Part shown: positions 51,760 through 60,631 of the stretch, one piece after another
Layout of the letters: each line of letters starts with the position of its first letter
Position numbering within the stretch: the stretch's first letter is position 1
NCBI GenBank assembly: GCA_025352795.1
Contig: JANXSF010000106.1
Span: forward strand, 23,784 to 87,783
Direction of reading: 5' to 3'
From: Acidobacteriota bacterium
GTDB taxonomy: Bacteria; Acidobacteriota; Terriglobia; Bryobacterales; Bryobacteraceae
DNA length: 64,000 nt
Program-made: the position numbers and the translations under genes
Notes under the pieces: generated by a model
Databases searched by the model: none
Seen by the model: the letters and a program-made list of their open reading frames with translations, nothing else
Told to the model about the DNA's origin: nothing

Positions 51760-54588
51760 TCATTCGACAACAGTTACAAATCCAGTGGCAATCAGAGTTC
51801 CACCAGCTCGGATACTTACGGTGTGAAGATCCCTGGCAATTTCCGGGATCTGCATATGCACGTTGAAAATGCCAACCTCAGTTGTGGAAAGTTCCACGCT
51901 CAGTATCTTCGCTTTCTTGCCACCGACAAAGGCTTCTATGGGAGCAGCAGGCTCAATAGGAATTGTTGCAACATCGCCCCACGGCGCTGGGATTGTGGTT
52001 TGTCCAAGGCCGGAAAGTCTGACTATAAGCTCTTCCCCAGTGCGGCGCAACAAAGCGGGTGGATAGGATGGGCCTGTGGGGAGATCATCCTTGAACTCGG
52101 GTACTGCTGGCTTCAATTTCAAGGTCAGCGTATTTCGTTTCCCCAGGCTGTCCTCAATCTCAACGGCAGTGCTTGGCCCTTCCAAGTCATATGGCAACTG
52201 CGCCGTGATGAAATAAGTAATGCCGTAGCTGCCTCGTAAACCACCATAGGAATTTGTGATTGATTGAATCAACTGGATAGGTAGTGGACTGCCGTTGACG
52301 CGTAATGTGCAAGCGCCGAGCACTAGCGGCCAGGGGACACTCTGGTTGATTGCAGCATTGCAGCGGCAGGTGCTGCGATAAAAGTAAACAGGCTTCCGGG
52401 CGCTGCTTCCTTCTGCAATATCGTGTCAGGAGAAAATACGATTGGCGGGTTTAGTGGCAAGTAATAATGATTGACAATCGTCTGGTTCCCATTGCTCTTA
52501 ATAACAATTGAACCAACCGGTAGATAGTCTTGAGGCGGCATGGATTTAGGATCCACTGTGACGGTAACTTCTTGAGGAGTGCGGCCAGTTTTGGGGGAGA
52601 CGTCAAGCCAGGGAGTCTGTGCCATCAGCTCGAAATCGAGTGGGCTACTTGAGCTTTGAATGGTGAATTTGTGGGTGGCAGGTTTCCCAACTAGCACCTC
52701 AATTGGATAAGGGTTTGGCTGGACTCGCGGGATAGGTCCCACGACGAAGGACAAACTTTGTGTTTGCGTAAAAGTTCCAATCGAAATCTTCACGGATGCC
52801 TTGTAAATGCCGGTTTTGAATCCCTTTGGGTCTACCGTGGCTCTCAGCTCAAAAGGGGTGGTTCCTTCGTTGGACTCCAAACGCAACCAGGGCGTTTGGC
52901 TCGTTACCTGAAATGGAAAATTGAAGTCAACCCAGCCGCCATCTAGCTCTTTTGCATAAACCGAAATACGAAAGGTCGACGGTTGCTCTGAAGTGCCAGG
53001 CAGTTCAAAAGGTTCCAGCGGGTCTATCCCCAAGTAGGCGTCTCGAACTCTGGGTTGAATGGGGATCACCGTCAGGCCTTGGGCACCCGGCACAAGGATG
53101 GTAAGCATTGAGGCCGACAAAAGTTTATTATCAATGGTGATTGTTGCCGGAAGCTTACCCGTTAAATTGTCTGCAAAGACATTGCCTACGGATAAGGCGG
53201 CGACATAGTTCATTTGAGCTGCCCTTTCCATTTGAAGGTGAAGCTGCTTGCCGTTGCGAACTCGAAAGCCGGGCGCGATATTTAACTCGTCGATATTGAG
53301 AATGTCATAGTCTGCAATGACGGCAGGAGCATTGATCGAATTCAAGTCAAAAACAATGGCGGAAAGTGAATCCACTGCTTCCACCGTTGCGCTTCCCATT
53401 GTCGTAGGCAAATTGCGATTGATCCCAACAACCGAAATCCGCCCGTTTGTTCCAAAGGCGGCAGATGCTAAGCCGGGAACGATTGTTTCCCCTCCAGCAG
53501 CGTCACCATTGGGCAAAAAGCTTCGAAGCAGAACTCCACTTATGGCTACTTGGTCGAGGGAAGGAAGATTTCGTGGAAATCCAGCAGGCCCAGTGATCCC
53601 TAGCCAGATCCGTGAATCCGGCCCGATTCCGATGCCAACTGGACGTCGGTCGGTGTAAGCAAATTCATCTGAAGTAAATTCCACAAAGCGGTCGAAATCT
53701 ACTTTGCCATCTGGAAGAATGCGCGCCAAAATCACTGCACCTGAAGTTATCCCATTGCTCAGATTGAAAATTTGAGATCCAGGTGGTCGTGCCATTCCTG
53801 CTGCGTAAAGGTTGCCTGCCTGGTCGACTATCAGGGCAGTGCCCGTAGCGATTGATCCTGTTCCAAAGTTCACATCGTAAACCACTGTTTGTAGATCAGT
53901 AGATAATTTAGAGGCAAAGGCTTGTCGTACTTGGATTTCGTTTTGCTTGATGGCGGGAAGCAATCCTGTGACATAGACGGAATTATTGGAGTCGAGTGCA
54001 ACAGCCCCAGGGATTCCACGGAGGGCTGTTTTTGATAGTACAGAAGTTCCGGCAGCGCTTAATGCGCAGCAGAAATCCATTGTCGGAATCACCATCGCGC
54101 GCGGCAAGGTAGGCAGAGCCGTCGTTTGCTGCTGCAAGAGCTGCGGGCTTCACACCGACGGGCAAATAAGTGCTGTAACGAAGAGTCTTGGTGCAGGGGT
54201 CCAATCGCAAAAGGAAAGTGGTGGGACTTTGCCCTGGTTGCAGAATGGCTGCTGGGAAATCGGGAGAATTGGTGACATCAGTGATTAGAATGGTTCCGTC
54301 TGGTGCAAGAGCCATCGCGGAGGGCAACTCGTTATTGAGGCCACCGAGCGCCACACTGCACACGGAGGTTGCGCCGTCGGCACTTAATTTCCCAGCGAAG
54401 ATATGGCCCGCATCCGTCCTTGCGACCATGTAGACGCTGCCATCGGTGGCGACTGCCGTACCCGTTACCTCGGTCAAAGTAGGCCCGAGTTTGGCTGACC
54501 AGGCAAGTACGGGCTTTTGAGCTTCGGCGGGGGTTGGTATGGATAGCAGGAGCGCTGTTAGGAATCGGATTGTGGGGAGAAAGCGCAC
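51760..54588 (-). pseudogene. frameshifted exported beta-propeller / BACON / TIGR03437-like surface protein
   Basis: Three overlapping minus-strand frames together make one protein. 54588-53983 gives a signal peptide (LTALLLSIPTPAEAQ) and beta-propeller-like repeats (TAVATDGSVYMVAR). 54137-52323 continues them (VALDSNNSVYVTG) and adds two BACON-like repeats (TPWLRLESNEGTTPFELRA and TPWLDVSPKTGRTPQEV). 52323-51760 gives the domain end VPWPLVLGACTLRVNG...AQLPYDLEG, resembling the Solibacter C-terminal family TIGR03437. The frame changes near 54055-54070 and near 52325-52395, each by a one- or two-base indel. Unless these are sequencing errors the gene is dead. It occupies the usual clpP position between tig and clpX. 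Confidence 0.75.
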
Positions 54589-54653
54589 GGCTGTCTAATT
54601 ATACGGGTGATTCTTGGATTTTTGACGATTATTGTCGGATGGGGTTTGGTGAA

Positions 54654-54676
54654 GGGTACAGGTCGATCTGTCCCCT
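54654..54676. repeat. GACAGGTCnATCTGTCCC-type repeat, copy A (partial)
   Basis: The segment TACAGGTCGATCTGTCCCC is a near-palindrome sharing its core, AGGTC-N-ATC-GTCCC, with copies B and C in reverse orientation or by self-complementarity. Confidence 0.45.
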
Positions 54677-54713
54677 CGCTCTGAGCTGTTTTCTTTTCTA
54701 TCTGCGTTTGTGA

Positions 54714-54751
54714 AGCTTGGGACTGATTGACCTGTCCCCTTCCTATTCTGG
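54714..54751. repeat. short dispersed repeat, copy B
   Basis: AGCTTGGGACTGATTGACCTGTCCCC is followed by TTCCTATTCTGG. The GGGACnGATTGACCTGTCCC core can fold as a hairpin. The same order of words returns in copy C 238 bp later. Confidence 0.6.
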
Positions 54752-54951
54752 AGGTCTTAGAATACGCAAAAAGGAACTCAAGAAAGACATCGCAAAGGAG
54801 GTTGAAAAGAAGCATCAGCGGATCTAAAAAATCAGGAATGATTACAAAGTAATCAAAGGCTGCGAGGATTCTCTTCAGCGGAGACTCTTCCATGATTGGA
54901 ATACGTCAGAGTTCAAAAAGAAGTTCCCATAATTGGATTGATTTGGTGTGT

Positions 54952-55002
54952 AGCTTGGGACAGATTGACCTGTCCCCTCCGGCTCCGCGGTTCCTATTCT
55001 GG
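54952..55002. repeat. short dispersed repeat, copy C, overlapping the tig stop
   Basis: AGCTTGGGACAGATTGACCTGTCCCC recurs with one change from copy B, then a 12-bp GC-rich insert, then TTCCTATTCTGG. The last part contains the tig stop codon (54994-54996), so the repeat codes for the final residues of trigger factor. Confidence 0.6.
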
Positions 55003-56256
55003 GGACTTTGTGGCGTGCTCGAATAATAAATTTAGTGTTTTTTCTGTTCGATAATGATTGGCGATCTTGCCTAGTGTGCCATCCTTCTCTAACCGGCGAC
55101 GCACTGCTGCTGGGACTTCGCGTTCTTGTCGGGCTACGCGCTGTACTTCTTTATCAATTTCGTCTTCAGTGGCGTGGATGGTTTCTGCTGTGGCGATTTT
55201 GTCTAGCAGCAGGCTGGCTCTTACGTCTTTACCCGCTTGTTCCTTGTGCTGTTCGCGCACCTTCGTCCAATCCATATTCATCTTGGACATATCAATGCCC
55301 TGGCTGGCGAATTGGCGGATGCGTTGTTCCACAATGTTCTGCACCTGCCGTTCTACATACGCTTCAGGCACAGGAAATTCGTGGGCCGCAACCAACGTAT
55401 CGACAAGCTTGCCCTTGGCTTCCGTTTGGGCAGCCGATTCTTTTTCGGCGAAAAGGGATTTACGGATAGCTTCTTTCAATTCATCGGCAGTTTTGAAATC
55501 ACCTAAATCCTGGGCGAACTCGTCATTAAATTCCGGCAGTTCCTTGAGGCGTAATGTCTTTAATTCTGCACGAAACGTGACGGTTTTACCAGCTAAACGA
55601 TCTGTGCCGTACTCTGTTGGATACACTACCTCAAACACTTTCACATCACCAGGGGTCATGCCTGTCAGGTTTTCAGAAAATGGCGGAAACGTATCGGGAT
55701 GGCCCAATTCCAGTTGGACTTCCTCCTCATTCACGGGAGGCGTGGCCCCAGATAAACTTTCCAGTTTCACAACAGCGAAGTCCCCAGATTGTGATGGTCG
55801 TGGATCAATGTTGACGTAATCCGCTTTTTGTTCGCGAACAGTATCGATGCGAGCAGTAATCTCAGCTTCGGTGAGTTCCGGTTCCTTATAAACAACTTTC
55901 AGCCCTTTATATTCGCCGAGCTCAAATTCCGGGGCCACCTCAAATTCTGCTTTGAACCATAGCGGATCACCCGGCTCAAATTTCATTTCCGTGACGTTGG
56001 GCGTGCTGACAACATTGAGATGATCGGCAGCGGCTTGCTTTTGAAAAGCTTTGGGGATGATGCTTTCCAGTACATCCTGCTTGATTTCGGCGGCAAAGCG
56101 CGAACGCACCAAGGATTGAGGCACTTTCCCTGGACGGAAGCCTGGCAGGCGAGCCTTTTTGGCAATAGTATCCACCACACGGCTGGTTTCCGCCAACACC
56201 TCTTCTAAAGGGACGGTGATTTCCAAATAATGTTTGCAGCCTTCGATTAGGGGCAT
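54994..56256 (-). CDS. tig: trigger factor, ribosome-associated chaperone
   Basis: The 420-residue chaperone binds nascent chains at the ribosome exit. The N-terminal ribosome-binding domain has the signature GFRPGKVP near residues 40-47. A FKBP-type PPIase domain lies about residues 150-240 (DFAVVKLES, ELPEFNDEFAQDLGDF following), and a helical C-terminal domain completes it. AAGGA lies 4 nt before the ATG. It follows metK by 119 bp. Its last residues are coded by a short repeat, so its C-terminus may have been altered. Confidence 0.93.
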   Translation of the reverse strand: MPLIEGCKHYLEITVPLEEVLAETSRVVDTIAKKARLPGFRPGKVPQSLVRSRFAAEIKQDVLESIIPKAFQKQAAADHLNVVSTPNVTEMKFEPGDPLWFKAEFEVAPEFELGEYKGLKVVYKEPELTEAEITARIDTVREQKADYVNIDPRPSQSGDFAVVKLESLSGATPPVNEEEVQLELGHPDTFPPFSENLTGMTPGDVKVFEVVYPTEYGTDRLAGKTVTFRAELKTLRLKELPEFNDEFAQDLGDFKTADELKEAIRKSLFAEKESAAQTEAKGKLVDTLVAAHEFPVPEAYVERQVQNIVEQRIRQFASQGIDMSKMNMDWTKVREQHKEQAGKDVRASLLLDKIATAETIHATEDEIDKEVQRVARQEREVPAAVRRRLEKDGTLGKIANHYRTEKTLNLLFEHATKSPE

Positions 56257-56280
56257 CGGTTCCTTCTGTTCAGTTTACAT

Positions 56281-56362
56281 TCTGTTCAATTTAACAGATC
56301 GCTCCGTTACGGTAGCGAGTTGGCAGGCTAAATACCTGCCCCACCTTTGCGAACATTGGTGG
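56281..56362. other. cluster of small hairpins between metK and tig
   Basis: Three perfect short inverted repeats occur in a row: TCTGTT-loop-AACAGA (56281-56298), GGCAGG-loop-CCTGCC (56322-56340) and CCCACC-loop-GGTGGG (56340-56363). None is followed by a T-run in the direction of metK transcription. They may protect the metK mRNA end. Confidence 0.45.
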
Positions 56363-56375
56363 GCCAGGGAATTGC

Positions 56376-57536
56376 TTAGTTTGCGGCTTTCTTGGTCTTG
56401 ACGCCAGCTTCAGCGCGTAACGCTTCTGCTTTGTCGGTAACTTCCCAGGTGAAGCCCTTGCCAGAGCGACCAAAGTGGCCGAACGCAGCAGTTTGACGAT
56501 AAATGGGTCGTCGTAAATTCAGCGACTTGATCATCCCTTTAGGAGTCAACTTGAAGTTGTTGCGAACCAGTTCAGTTAAGCGATCTTCTTCCACTAAACC
56601 AGTTCCGAAAGTGTTCACCATGACCGACACCGGTTCGGCGACGCCGATGGCATAAGCAAGTTGCACTTCCACGCGGGAAGCCAGACCGGATGCCACAATA
56701 TTCTTGGCCACGTAGCGAGCCATGTAGCAGGCCGAACGGTCAACCTTTGTGGGATCTTTTCCAGAGAAGGCACCGCCGCCATGACGACCCATGCCGCCGT
56801 AGGTATCGACAATGATTTTGCGACCGGTGAGGCCGGTATCGCCATGAGGTCCACCGATTACAAAACGCCCGGTGGGGTTGATGTGGTACTTAGTGTTGGA
56901 ATCCACCATGTTCGAAGGAACGATAGCGTCGATGATGTGCTTTTTCACCTGGGCGCGCAATTCTTCGGTTGTGACATCGGGATCATGCTGAGTGGAAATA
57001 ACCACGGCATCAATCCGCTTGGGCTTGCCACCGGCATATTCAACAGACACCTGACTTTTACCATCGGGACGAAGCCACGGCAGTTGCTTGCTCTTGCGGG
57101 ATTCGCTCAACCGTTGGACCAGTTTGTGGGCCATCATGATGGGCATCGGCATTAGCTCTGCGGTTTCATCGCAAGCATAGCCGAACATCAGGCCCTGATC
57201 ACCGGCACCACCGGTATCCACGCCCATGGCGATGTCTGGTGACTGGGATTGAATCGCATTCAGGATGCCGCATGTTTTGGCATCGAAGCCCATGGCGGAA
57301 TCGGTGAATCCGATATCCTCTGTTACAGCTCTGGCCAGAGTTGGCACGTCCACATAGGTGTTCGTGGTGATTTCACCGGCAACGACGATCAAGCCGGTTG
57401 TAACCAGCACTTCGCACGCTACGCGGCCTGTGGGGTCCTCTTTCAGAACCGCATCGAGAACCGCATCAGAAATCTGATCGGCCATTTTGTCGGGATGACC
57501 TTCGGTCACCGATTCCGACGTAAAAATATGACGCAT
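56376..57536 (-). CDS. metK: S-adenosylmethionine synthase
   Basis: This 386-residue enzyme makes S-adenosylmethionine from methionine and ATP. Signatures are [13 protein letters not shown] at the N-terminus, [12 protein letters not shown] (ATP-binding), [16 protein letters not shown] (phosphate loop) and [13 protein letters not shown] [20 protein letters not shown] at the end. The open frame extends to 57614, but the family always begins just before HIFTSES, so I take ATG 57536. A promoter lies at 57697-57725, giving a leader of about 150 nt. Confidence 0.96.
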   Translation of the reverse strand: MRHIFTSESVTEGHPDKMADQISDAVLDAVLKEDPTGRVACEVLVTTGLIVVAGEITTNTYVDVPTLARAVTEDIGFTDSAMGFDAKTCGILNAIQSQSPDIAMGVDTGGAGDQGLMFGYACDETAELMPMPIMMAHKLVQRLSESRKSKQLPWLRPDGKSQVSVEYAGGKPKRIDAVVISTQHDPDVTTEELRAQVKKHIIDAIVPSNMVDSNTKYHINPTGRFVIGGPHGDTGLTGRKIIVDTYGGMGRHGGGAFSGKDPTKVDRSACYMARYVAKNIVASGLASRVEVQLAYAIGVAEPVSVMVNTFGTGLVEEDRLTELVRNNFKLTPKGMIKSLNLRRPIYRQTAAFGHFGRSGKGFTWEVTDKAEALRAEAGVKTKKAAN

Positions 57537-57855
57537 TGCTTCCGCCACTATACTGGATCCTCCGTTGGAGTTAACTTTTTGAACAATCGGGCGGCGATCC
57601 TCACTATTCCACACTGAACCTTGTTTCCATGTTGGCGATTTGGATATGGCCGGAAGTTGCGGTCGGGAACGAAACGGAGGAACACCTAATCTTAATATTG
57701 TAGTGGACTAAGGGGCTGGTTTCAAATCAAAAGAATAGAAGGGGCCAGCCAGGGGAATTTGGAAGGAGACTAAATGCCACTTAGAAAACTGCTCCCTCGC
57801 GGTCACGGCTCGGTAGAATCAGTGTTTTACCGAGCTGTGAGCGCAAGAGATAGCG
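57537..57855. other. metK leader and promoter region
   Basis: The 319 bp between metK and the anti-sigma gene contain the metK promoter and a leader of about 150 nt. I looked for a SAM-binding riboswitch and could not recognise conserved parts. On the plus strand, CGGCTCGGTAGAATC and ACCGAGCTGTGAG near 57806-57840 form an inverted repeat (CTCGGTA/TACCGAG) that may end the anti-sigma transcript. Confidence 0.45.
57697..57725 (-). promoter_or_regulatory. sigma70-type promoter of metK
   Basis: On the minus strand TTGAAA (57720-57725) and TACAAT (57697-57702) are exactly 17 bp apart; both hexamers differ little from consensus. Transcription would start near 57690. Confidence 0.7.
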
Positions 57856-58632
57856 TTAGTCTGATAAGCCCATGACCAGGATCGGCGTGGTGGTTGGTGC
57901 TGCCGAACCGCTTTCTGGTTCCACCGTGATGGCTACCGCAGCAGTTGATGCAACGTCTACTGTTCCTGGTCTTAAGTGCATGGCTGTGCCGGTTTCATCG
58001 GACTGGAACAAGCCTGCGGGCACTGGGGCTGCGCCGCCTTTGGGGATCAACCACATTTCATAAATTTTGCCTAGGCCCAGCTTCGGTAAATTCCCAGCCA
58101 TCATTAATACGCCTGTCTTTGCGTTTACAAAGACGCGTGCTTTGGGTGGCAGTTCAATGGCTTTCCCACTGGTTGTCACCAAACGTGTTTCCGGCTGGTT
58201 CAAAAAGTTGAGCGCGGCATTGACGCGGCGAATGGCAGCTTGGTCCCGTTCCTGCGTTTGGCTTAAGGCGGAAATTTGTTGGCGCGCTTCTTCCAGGGAT
58301 CGGTCCAGGCCCACTTCACGATTCCAAAGCCCCAGGGCTACCATGGCTAGTGCGGCGGCCAAACCCATCCAGGCATAGGGCAAATTCCAGAAAGATTGCT
58401 TGGCCGGTTCGGACCGAATGGACGCCATCACCCTGGCACGCAATCGGGCAGGCGGTGCTACATCGAACGCAGTAGTACCAATGATACTCACCGTTTCAAA
58501 AGCATGCTTCACCCCTTTGGTGCAGGTTACGCAGCCTTGGGCCAAGTGCGAATTGATTTCACTGCGCTCCGGGTCGTCGGAAACGCCCATCGCGTACAGT
58601 TCATACATCTCTTTTAGCTCCTCGCAAATCAT
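57856..58632 (-). CDS. anti-sigma factor (RskA-like)
   Basis: The 258-residue membrane protein should hold the ECF sigma factor coded just before it. The N-terminal cytoplasmic part has H29-x4-C34-x2-C37, a zinc anti-sigma motif one residue longer than the classical H-x3-C-x2-C. A membrane helix lies near 86-105 (YAWMGLAAALAMVALGLW), a short coiled coil follows, and the periplasmic domain from about 160 (KARVFVNAKTGVLMM, YEMWLIPKGG) is the RskA fold. The gene overlaps the sigma gene by ATGA. Confidence 0.9.
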   Translation of the reverse strand: MICEELKEMYELYAMGVSDDPERSEINSHLAQGCVTCTKGVKHAFETVSIIGTTAFDVAPPARLRARVMASIRSEPAKQSFWNLPYAWMGLAAALAMVALGLWNREVGLDRSLEEARQQISALSQTQERDQAAIRRVNAALNFLNQPETRLVTTSGKAIELPPKARVFVNAKTGVLMMAGNLPKLGLGKIYEMWLIPKGGAAPVPAGLFQSDETGTAMHLRPGTVDVASTAAVAITVEPESGSAAPTTTPILVMGLSD

Positions 58633-59216
58633 GCCATTAGCGCCTCCCCTAACTCTGCACGAAGCGCTTGTAATCCACTACGAACCCACGTTTTCACCGT
58701 GCCTAACGGTTGCTTCATTTTTTCGGCCATCTCTGTTTGAGACAGACCTTCAAAGTAAGCCATTTCAAGAACAGTCTTTTGATTCTCGTTCAGCTTTTGG
58801 AAAGCCTCCCGCAAAATTCTGGCCCGATCGGAATTCAGAATATCCTTTTCCAGGTCGCCAAACATGGACTGCTGCTCGTTCCCGGAAAGTTCGTACATAT
58901 TTTGCGACATACGACCATTCACACTCCGCAGATAATCAATTGCCCGGTTGCGAGCAACGGTTAAAACCCACGGTCCTAAAGCACCCTTTTCTTCATCGAA
59001 CGCCTGCGCACGATTCCACACTCGCAGGAATGTTTCCTGCACCAGATCTTCAGCCACTGCTGAATTCTTGACCACTCGTAATATCAGGGAAAAAGCCAGT
59101 CTGCCGTAACGATCATGAAGTGTGCCAAGTGCTTCCTGTTCACGATTCTTCAATCGCCTGGCTATTTCGCGATCCGCTTGGACATCGGCTAGAGCAAACA
59201 ATATTGGGAAAAACAT
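58629..59216 (-). CDS. ECF RNA polymerase sigma factor
   Basis: This 195-residue sigma factor has region 2 (DRYGRLAFSLILRVV, DLVQETFLRVWNRA) and region 4 (FQKLNENQKTVLEMAYFEGLSQTEMAEKM and LGTVKTWVRSGLQALR). The first residues before DREIARRL are hydrophobic and may be extra. It directs transcription of a regulon controlled by the adjacent RskA-like anti-sigma factor. The start lies 2 nt after the stop of the DUF1501 gene, so it is the third gene of a run that begins at 62815. Confidence 0.93.
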   Translation of the reverse strand: MFFPILFALADVQADREIARRLKNREQEALGTLHDRYGRLAFSLILRVVKNSAVAEDLVQETFLRVWNRAQAFDEEKGALGPWVLTVARNRAIDYLRSVNGRMSQNMYELSGNEQQSMFGDLEKDILNSDRARILREAFQKLNENQKTVLEMAYFEGLSQTEMAEKMKQPLGTVKTWVRSGLQALRAELGEALMA

Positions 59217-59218
59217 AA

Positions 59219-60622
59219 TCAGGCGAACAACTCTTTAATCACCTCTCCACCGACGATGGTGGGCCGTTCTCCACGTCCATTGTGCATATAGGTCAACCTA
59301 ACATGATCTAAACCTAAAGCCCAAAGAATGGACGCGTGCAAGTCGTGCACATGACAAGGACGTTCCACAGCACGCAATCCAATTTCATCGGTTGTGCCAA
59401 TGTATTGGCCACCCTTAACGCCGCCGCCTGCGAACCACATGCTAAAGCCCCAAGGATTATGATCGCGACCGTTGCCCTTTTCATTGAAGGGCGTGCGACC
59501 GAATTCACCACCCCAAACCACTAGCGTGTCTTCCAACATTCCCCGCTGCTTCAAATCTGTGAGTAAACCGTCAATCGGTTTATCGGACGCCCGGCACCAC
59601 TTGGAATGATTGCCCTCAATATTGTTGTGCGCATCCCAACCGGAACCGGAACCACAATAGAGTTCAATGAATCTTACGCCGCGTTCCACCAACCGTCGAG
59701 CCATCAAACAGTTTCTACCGAAAGCTTCGGTTTCCGGCTTATCCATGCCATATAAGGATTTGGTATCTTCCGTTTCTTTGCTTAAATCCACAGCTTCGGG
59801 TCCGGCAGATTGCATCTGATACGCCAATTCATAGCTCTGAATGCGCGCATCCAATTCCGTATCGTCCTGCTTATCGGCGCTCCACTGTTGGTTCAAACTT
59901 TTCAGGAACCCCAGCTTGTTACGCTGTCGCTGGTCAGAAGAATCGGATGGCTTTAAATTCAATATGGGCACTTCGCCCTGACGGAACTGCGTGCCCTGAT
60001 AGGTGGCAGGAAGAAATCCCGAACTCCAATTCTTAGGCCCACCCACTGGTTCTTTGTCATCCAACAAAATCGTAAATGTGGGCAGATTCTTGTTCGCCGA
60101 ACCCAGCCCGTAAGTCACCCAGGCACCCATGGAAGGGCGACCGGCCAAGATATCGCCAGTGTTCATCTGGCAAACGGAACCCACATGATTCAACCCATTG
60201 GCCCAGCAGGAACGAACCACCGTCATATCGTCCACATGCTTGGCGATGTTCGGATACCAGTCGGACACCCACAGCCCACTCTTGCCATGCTGTTGCCACT
60301 TGCGGGGCGAACCCATAATGGAATTATTGGCCGTGCCCATGGCCGTAATCGGCTTGCCGAAACTTTCCGGCATTGGCTGGCCATCCAATTCGTTCAACTT
60401 CGGTTTAGGATCGAACAGATCCACATGGCTGGGGCCGCCTTCCATAAACAGCCAGATCACGGACTTCGCTTTCGGCTTGTGATGGGGCATGGGTAGTGCC
60501 GCGCCACGCGCTTCTGCGTTCAGTAACGAAGCCAGTGCGATACTGCCCAAACCGCTGCCTGCTTGTTGGAAAAACTCTCTGCGCGATCTTACAGGCCAAT
60601 GGTGTCCAAGGTTTTTGTTCAT
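59219..60622 (-). CDS. DUF1501 protein with Tat signal, second copy
   Basis: The 467-residue product opens with RSRREFFQQAGSGLGSIALA, a twin-arginine signal, and has the DUF1501 marks MEGGPSHVDLFDPKP, GGEFGRTP and GRDHNPWGFS. It is a diverged relative of the protein at 34125. AGGA lies 7 nt before the ATG. It sits 9 bp after the DUF1549/1553 gene and 2 bp before the ECF sigma gene. An exported hydrolase-like role is inferred from the fold family. Confidence 0.92.
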   Translation of the reverse strand: MNKNLGHHWPVRSRREFFQQAGSGLGSIALASLLNAEARGAALPMPHHKPKAKSVIWLFMEGGPSHVDLFDPKPKLNELDGQPMPESFGKPITAMGTANNSIMGSPRKWQQHGKSGLWVSDWYPNIAKHVDDMTVVRSCWANGLNHVGSVCQMNTGDILAGRPSMGAWVTYGLGSANKNLPTFTILLDDKEPVGGPKNWSSGFLPATYQGTQFRQGEVPILNLKPSDSSDQRQRNKLGFLKSLNQQWSADKQDDTELDARIQSYELAYQMQSAGPEAVDLSKETEDTKSLYGMDKPETEAFGRNCLMARRLVERGVRFIELYCGSGSGWDAHNNIEGNHSKWCRASDKPIDGLLTDLKQRGMLEDTLVVWGGEFGRTPFNEKGNGRDHNPWGFSMWFAGGGVKGGQYIGTTDEIGLRAVERPCHVHDLHASILWALGLDHVRLTYMHNGRGERPTIVGGEVIKELFA

Positions 60623-60631
60623 AAAAGTTTC

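Larger units (their letters stand above)
54589..54993. other. repeat-bearing region between the broken gene and tig
   Basis: This 405-bp region holds copies of a short repeat (54654-54676, 54714-54751, and 54952-55002, which runs into tig). Between the last two is a lysine-rich plus-strand stretch (KELKKDIAKEVEKKHQRI, then DYKVIKGCEDSLQRRLF in another frame) that may be the remnant of a gene. No intact gene is seen. Confidence 0.5.

Noticed and set aside
51616..52239. 207-codon plus-strand frame
   Set aside because: It is antisense to the TIGR03437-like end of the broken surface protein and has no family resemblance.
57537..57690. Possible SAM riboswitch in the metK leader
   Set aside because: The position is right, but I could not recognise conserved elements of any known SAM riboswitch class.
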